Shown here piece after piece: positions 62,753-64,000 of a DNA stretch of 64,000 bases (positions within the stretch are counted from its first letter, which is position 1; the number at the start of each line of letters is the position of its first letter). The notes beneath the pieces were generated by a model. The model was given only the letters and a program-made list of their open reading frames with translations, was not told where the DNA came from and did not search any database. The translations under genes and the position numbers were made by a program. Source of the stretch: Gossypium raimondii (Eukaryota > Streptophyta > Magnoliopsida > Malvales > Malvaceae); NCBI RefSeq assembly GCF_025698545.1, contig NC_068569.1, positions 5,704,001-5,768,000 of the forward strand, read 5' to 3'.

Positions 62753-63169
62753 ATTTAAAAAATTTATAAATGATTTTAATAAAATAAAATTAAAAAAATA
62801 CATATCATAATTAAATAAATTTATTTTTTGTAAATTACGATAAATTTTAAAAAACCATCTATTTAGGGCTATTAAAACTCTCTCTCGAAACTACTCACGA
62901 ATTTTTTAAACTTAAAATCTTATACAATTTAAATCTCTCCAACAAAATTTTCATCCAAATACCCCTTAATTTTTTTTTGATATTTTTATATTCATTTTGT
63001 TGTTTATATACTAATAGTGTCGTTTTGACTGAAAAATTAACAGCAGAAGCAAAAAGTTAAACGGTGTTTTTTTGGATTATCTGATATATTGGTTGGGTGC
63101 TTTTCTAAGCTTGCTAACTTGGTTAGATTAATATTTAATTAAATACTAAATATAACAATAGTTTCATTT
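62753..63169. other. AT-rich intergenic DNA, nothing recognised
   Basis: No exon, RNA gene or clear repeat was seen. Confidence 0.35.
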
Positions 63170-63628
63170 TTTAAAGCATAAAGATTTATTTTGTTTCTTT
63201 AATTTTATAAAAGAGTTATTTTAGTCCCTTATTTAATTTTTTGTTTTTTTAGCCCTTTAATCTATCAAATCTCCTTAAAATGGGATAGAAAAATTAACAA
63301 ATTGTAGATGTTGCATACATGTGTATTGCTATATGTATGTCACATTAGCAATTAATAATTTTTTAAAATTAAAAATATTTATAATTTTATTATAATTATA
63401 ATTTTAAAATAATTTTTGAAATTTTCTAAAATTTTAAAAATTAATTAATTAATTATATGGTATCCACAACAACAGCAAAATTAATAAATATTAACTGTAA
63501 AGTCATTTTTGATAATTTAATAAATGGTATACTTTTAAGGACTAAAAAAATTACATAAAAGACTAAAGTGACTTTTTCTATATATTTGGAGGGCCAATAA
63601 AACAATCTACGTTTATTTTGCTTATAAA
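63170..63628. mobile_element. Probable MITE-like inverted-repeat element
   Basis: The left part (AAGCATAAAGATTTATTTTG, then TTTTAGTCCCTTA) pairs with the inverted right part (AAGCAAAATAAACGTAGATTG, then CTTTAGTCTTTTA and TTTAGTCCTTAAA). It resembles the elements at 12923 and 18403 in style. Ends and target duplication are not firm. Confidence 0.4.
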
Positions 63629-64000
63629 AGATCTATTGACTTTGTAGTTAACTTGTGATGTAGATTGAGTGAAAGCTAGTAATGACTTACGAAAGAAACG
63701 TTAGGGAGTTGCTAGGAAATTGCTTCAAGGATCCCATCCCGTGTGAAGAAAATGGTGATTTGGAACTTAAAATGATGTATTGTTTGATTCTTAATTTTTC
63801 TTCTAAATTTTTTTTTCTGTATATGCTTTTACTTTTTTGTATTAATTTCAGTTCGAAGATTCTCCTCATACCCATTGCTTTGAATATTAAGATTGAATTA
63901 GGAAGTAATTATAGGATATAAAAATAATTAATAATTGATATGAATATTTTTTTTTTTTAAAATTGTATCCATACAAGTATATGAGTGTCACAGATGGATG
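63629..64000. other. Window edge, no supported gene
   Basis: An open frame starts at 63682 (MTYERNVRELLGNCFKDP) and is less AT-rich for its first 90 bases. It has no recognisable motif and could equally be an exon of a gene extending rightward or chance. Confidence 0.25.

Overview
This window looks like nuclear DNA of a dicot plant, most likely cotton (Gossypium) or a close Malvaceae relative. The genes are intron-rich with GT-AG introns, the intergenic DNA is AT-rich, and it is full of small transposons, LINE tails and a solo LTR of types I associate with cotton. The species is an inference; no database search was possible. I rebuilt exon structures by hand from splice signals, reading phase and remembered family sequences.

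Layout. (1) 1-3949, minus: a powdery-mildew-susceptibility-type (clade V) MLO gene. Its 3' end lies outside the window and exon 5 carries a one-base frameshift. (2) 3950-13429: repeat-rich DNA with two decayed LINE tails, a Mutator-like MITE nested in an older fold-back element, a Tourist-like MITE and another inverted-repeat element. (3) 13430-16990, plus: an intact 15-exon MLO3-like gene, divergent from the first. (4) 16991-23288: no convincing gene; a SINE-like piece, a LINE tail and a MITE. (5) 23694-28685, plus: auxin response factor 4 (ARF4), with two tasiR-ARF target sites and a chain of small upstream ORFs. (6) 29034-35723: a two-gene PIF/Harbinger transposon in which both genes are broken. 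(7) 38820-53962, minus: plant tRNA ligase (RNL), 27 exons over 15 kb, all three catalytic modules intact. (8) 55878-57851, plus: a class I phosphatidylinositol transfer protein with an 8-nt micro-exon. (9) 58785-60222, minus: a tetraspanin close to TET3/TET4. (10) 60697-62747: a 2.05-kb solo LTR with a perfect 5-bp target-site duplication. (11) 62753-64000: AT-rich DNA with a probable MITE.

The host genes do not form one pathway. They cover immunity-linked membrane proteins (MLO), auxin-controlled organ polarity (ARF4), tRNA and bZIP60 mRNA splicing (RNL), lipid exchange (PITP) and membrane microdomains (tetraspanin). I saw no clearly new biological system. The most useful observations are the MLO frameshift, the uORF chain and paired tasiRNA sites of ARF4, the 8-nt exon, and the datable record of nested transposon insertions.
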